Source of the DNA: Phycisphaeraceae bacterium | Lineage (GTDB): Bacteria; Planctomycetota; Phycisphaerae; Phycisphaerales; Phycisphaeraceae | Direction: 5' to 3' | Length of the DNA stretch: 10,293 nt | Assembly (NCBI GenBank): GCA_029260695.1 | Contig: JAJDCT010000303.1 | Location: forward strand, 1-10,293 | Shown: positions 8,675-10,293 of the stretch, piece by piece | Position numbering within the stretch: the stretch's first letter is position 1 | Layout: the number at the start of each line of letters is the position of its first letter | Made by a program: the position numbers and the translations under genes | The notes under the pieces: generated by a model | Database searches by the model: none | Seen by the model: the letters and a program-made list of their open reading frames with translations, nothing else | What the model was told of the DNA's origin: nothing

Positions 8675-8892
8675 CGCCGGACAAAGAAATCCGCGGCCGG
8701 AACGCTCGCCGGTGTAAGAACACCCGCTTGAGCGCAAACACCGCACCAGTACGAAAGTAGTTGTGAGTCACCCGCTCCAGGTCGAAACCCCAAGATCAAA
8801 TGTCAAAAGCCCACGGCGGGACACCGCCAGTGGGCAGATGTATTTTGTCTTAGGTTTTTACTATCAGCGCCTGACTTACACCTAACCCCCCA
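8675..8892 (+). other. ptsI-RNase E/G intergenic region / leader
   Basis: These 218 bases hold no gene or tRNA that I can recognise. There are two small hairpins, GGTGT-AAGA-ACACC (8711-8724) and CGCT-TG-AGCG (8725-8734), then the strong hairpin at 8809-8835 listed separately. The 10-mer AATGTCAAAA occurs at 8799-8808, right before the strong hairpin, and again at 8892-8901 across the RNase E/G start codon. Long 5' leaders that control RNase E level are known in enterobacteria; whether this one does is not shown. Confidence 0.4.
8809..8846 (+). terminator. Strong GC hairpin, probable ptsI terminator or RNase E/G leader hairpin
   Basis: GCCCAC (8809-8814) pairs with GTGGGC (8830-8835), and GGCGG (8815-8819) with CCGCC (8824-8828), around the tetraloop GACA with one bulged A (8829). 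This is 11 base pairs, the most stable structure I noticed in the window. AAAA lies just before and ATTTT (8842-8846) seven bases after, so the T run is short and displaced. It may be a modest rho-independent terminator for ptsI, 135 bases past its stop, or a leader hairpin 57 bases before the next start. Confidence 0.5.
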
Positions 8893-10293
8893 ATGTCAAA
8901 ATCAGAAATGTTGATCAACTACGTCCCCGGCGAAGAGTGCCGTATCGCTATCGTCGTGGACGGGAGCCTCGAAGAGTACTACCAGGAACGTGCCAGCGCA
9001 GGCTCACACGTCGGGAACATCTACAAGGGCAAGGTCACCAACGTCGAGCCCTCAATCCAAGCCGCCTTCATCGACTTCGGCGAAGGACGCAACGGCTTCC
9101 TGCACATCACCGACCTGCACCCCAGCTACTTCTCCGCCAAACACCGCGAAGAAACAGAACAGGTCGGCAGCAAGACACCACGCCACGAGCGGCCGCTGAT
9201 CCAGAAATGCCTCAAGCGCGGCCAGGACATACTCGTGCAGATCCTCAAGGAAGGCATCGGCACCAAGGGCCCAACCCTCACCAGCTACCTCTCGATCCCG
9301 GGACGGTTCCTGGTGATGATGCCGCAGATGCAGAGGCTCGGCGTCTCGCGCAAGGTTGAAGACGACGACGCCCGGCGTGAGATGCGTAAGATCCTCGCCG
9401 AGCTCAAGCCTCCCGAGGGGTTTGGTTTCATCATCCGCACCGCCGGGATGGGCCAGACCAAGGCCGATCTCAAACGCGACCTCGCCTACCTCGTCCGCCT
9501 CTGGAAGAGCATCGAACGCCGAAAGAAAGATCTCCGAGGCGTCGGCGAGCTCTACACCGAGCAAGACCTGATCATCCGCACGATCCGGGACGTCTTCACC
9601 AACGACATCACACGCGTTGTCATCGACAACCCCCAGGCCGCCCGACGTGCGCACGACTTCCTTGCTATTGCAAGCCCCCGGTCACGCCCGAAGGTCGCCT
9701 ACTACCACGACCCCGTGCCGCTCTTCCACCGATTCGACATCGAGAGCCAGATCGAAAGCATCAAGGCACGCGAAGCCCCTCTGAAATCCGGCGGGTCGCT
9801 GGTGTTCGACCAGACCGAAGCCCTGGTCGCGATCGACGTCAACTCCGGCAAGAGCCGTAGCGCACGCGACGCCGAGACCAACGCCTTCAACACCAACATG
9901 GAGGCCGTCGACGAGATCTGCCGTCAGCTGCGGCTGCGGGACCTCGGCGGTGTGATCGTCAACGACCTGATCGATATGCGCGACCTCAAACGCCGCAAGC
10001 AGGTCGAGACGCGCTTTAGAAACAACCTCAAAAACGACCGTGCAAGAACCCGTGTCGGGTCGATCAGCCAGTTCGGCCTCCTGGAGATGACACGCCAACG
10101 GATGCGGCCTTCGCTCGAGTCGGCCCAATCGTCAGCCTGCGTGGCTTGCGAGGGCAACGGGCACGTCAAGAGCCCCGAGTCCGTCGTCCTGGACGTCATG
10201 CGCCGCCTGGCTCTGGTGCTGCACCGTGATGTCGTTGTCCGTGCCGAGTTGATCATCAGCCCAGACGCCGCGTTCCAACTGCTCAATCGCAAG
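8893..10293 (+). CDS. rng: RNase E/G family endoribonuclease, 3' end cut by window edge
   Basis: Single-strand-specific endoribonuclease that matures rRNA and starts mRNA decay, preferring 5'-monophosphate ends (family knowledge). The frame is open for 467 codons to the window edge. Seen in order: an RNase G-like N-terminus with GNIYKGKV (41-48) beginning the S1 domain, FIDFG and GFLHITDL (59-75), the 5'-sensor IRTAGMG (Arg182, Thr183), IESQIES (283-289), the catalytic Asp315 in AIDVNSG, the second catalytic Asp358 in GGVIVNDLIDM, and the zinc-link cysteines Cys416 and Cys419. All catalytic and metal residues are present. Whether a long RNase E-type scaffold tail follows cannot be seen, so rng versus rne is undecided. 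The start is ATG 8893; ATG 8908 is a second choice. Neither has a Shine-Dalgarno sequence: the preceding bases are C-rich. Confidence 0.93.
   Translation, partial: MSKSEMLINYVPGEECRIAIVVDGSLEEYYQERASAGSHVGNIYKGKVTNVEPSIQAAFIDFGEGRNGFLHITDLHPSYFSAKHREETEQVGSKTPRHERPLIQKCLKRGQDILVQILKEGIGTKGPTLTSYLSIPGRFLVMMPQMQRLGVSRKVEDDDARREMRKILAELKPPEGFGFIIRTAGMGQTKADLKRDLAYLVRLWKSIERRKKDLRGVGELYTEQDLIIRTIRDVFTNDITRVVIDNPQAARRAHDFLAIASPRSRPKVAYYHDPVPLFHRFDIESQIESIKAREAPLKSGGSLVFDQTEALVAIDVNSGKSRSARDAETNAFNTNMEAVDEICRQLRLRDLGGVIVNDLIDMRDLKRRKQVETRFRNNLKNDRARTRVGSISQFGLLEMTRQRMRPSLESAQSSACVACEGNGHVKSPESVVLDVMRRLALVLHRDVVVRAELIISPDAAFQLLNRK

Noticed and set aside
8761..8790. tRNA-like GGTCGAAACC sequence between ptsI and the RNase E/G gene
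   Set aside because: No acceptor, D or anticodon stems can be formed around it.

Overview
The window looks like an ordinary housekeeping stretch from a moderately GC-rich, free-living bacterium. Gene spacing, weak or absent Shine-Dalgarno sequences in front of two of the large genes, a lone enzyme I of a phosphotransferase system beside an RNase E/G gene, and the style of the MetK protein fit a planctomycete, perhaps of the Phycisphaerae. That placement is an inference from protein style and context, not from a marker gene, and I hold it loosely.

Layout. On the minus strand, 1-1266 is the first 422 codons of a class II fumarase (fumC), whose 3' end lies off the left edge. It has a candidate promoter just upstream, and a terminator hairpin at 1402-1428 insulates it from the next gene. 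Also on the minus strand, 1478-3709 encodes a 743-residue protein that is almost entirely predicted alpha helix / coiled coil and that I do not recognise. A short intergenic region separates it from a divergent plus-strand gene, 3833-5317, for a CPA1 (NhaP-type) sodium/proton antiporter with an unusual histidine- and acid-rich cytoplasmic or periplasmic loop. All further genes are on the plus strand: metK (S-adenosylmethionine synthetase, 5563-6792) behind a 245-base leader with an AT-rich promoter-like tract and several hairpins; ptsI (enzyme I, 6905-8674); a 218-base spacer with a very strong hairpin; and the first 467 codons of an RNase E/G gene (8893 to the right edge).

How they work together. 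The genes do not form one pathway. Fumarase belongs to the TCA cycle, the antiporter to ion and pH homeostasis, MetK to methyl-group supply, enzyme I to PEP-dependent phosphotransfer (here probably regulatory, as no HPr or enzyme II is visible) and RNase E/G to RNA processing. Gaps of 112 to 245 bases with hairpins between the plus-strand genes suggest mostly separate transcription units. I see no mobile element, CRISPR array, tRNA or rRNA.

No new defence or mobile system is evident. The parts least explained by known families are the large coiled-coil protein with an internal 44-residue repeat, the His-rich loop of the antiporter, the structured metK leader, and the hairpin ahead of the RNase E/G gene.
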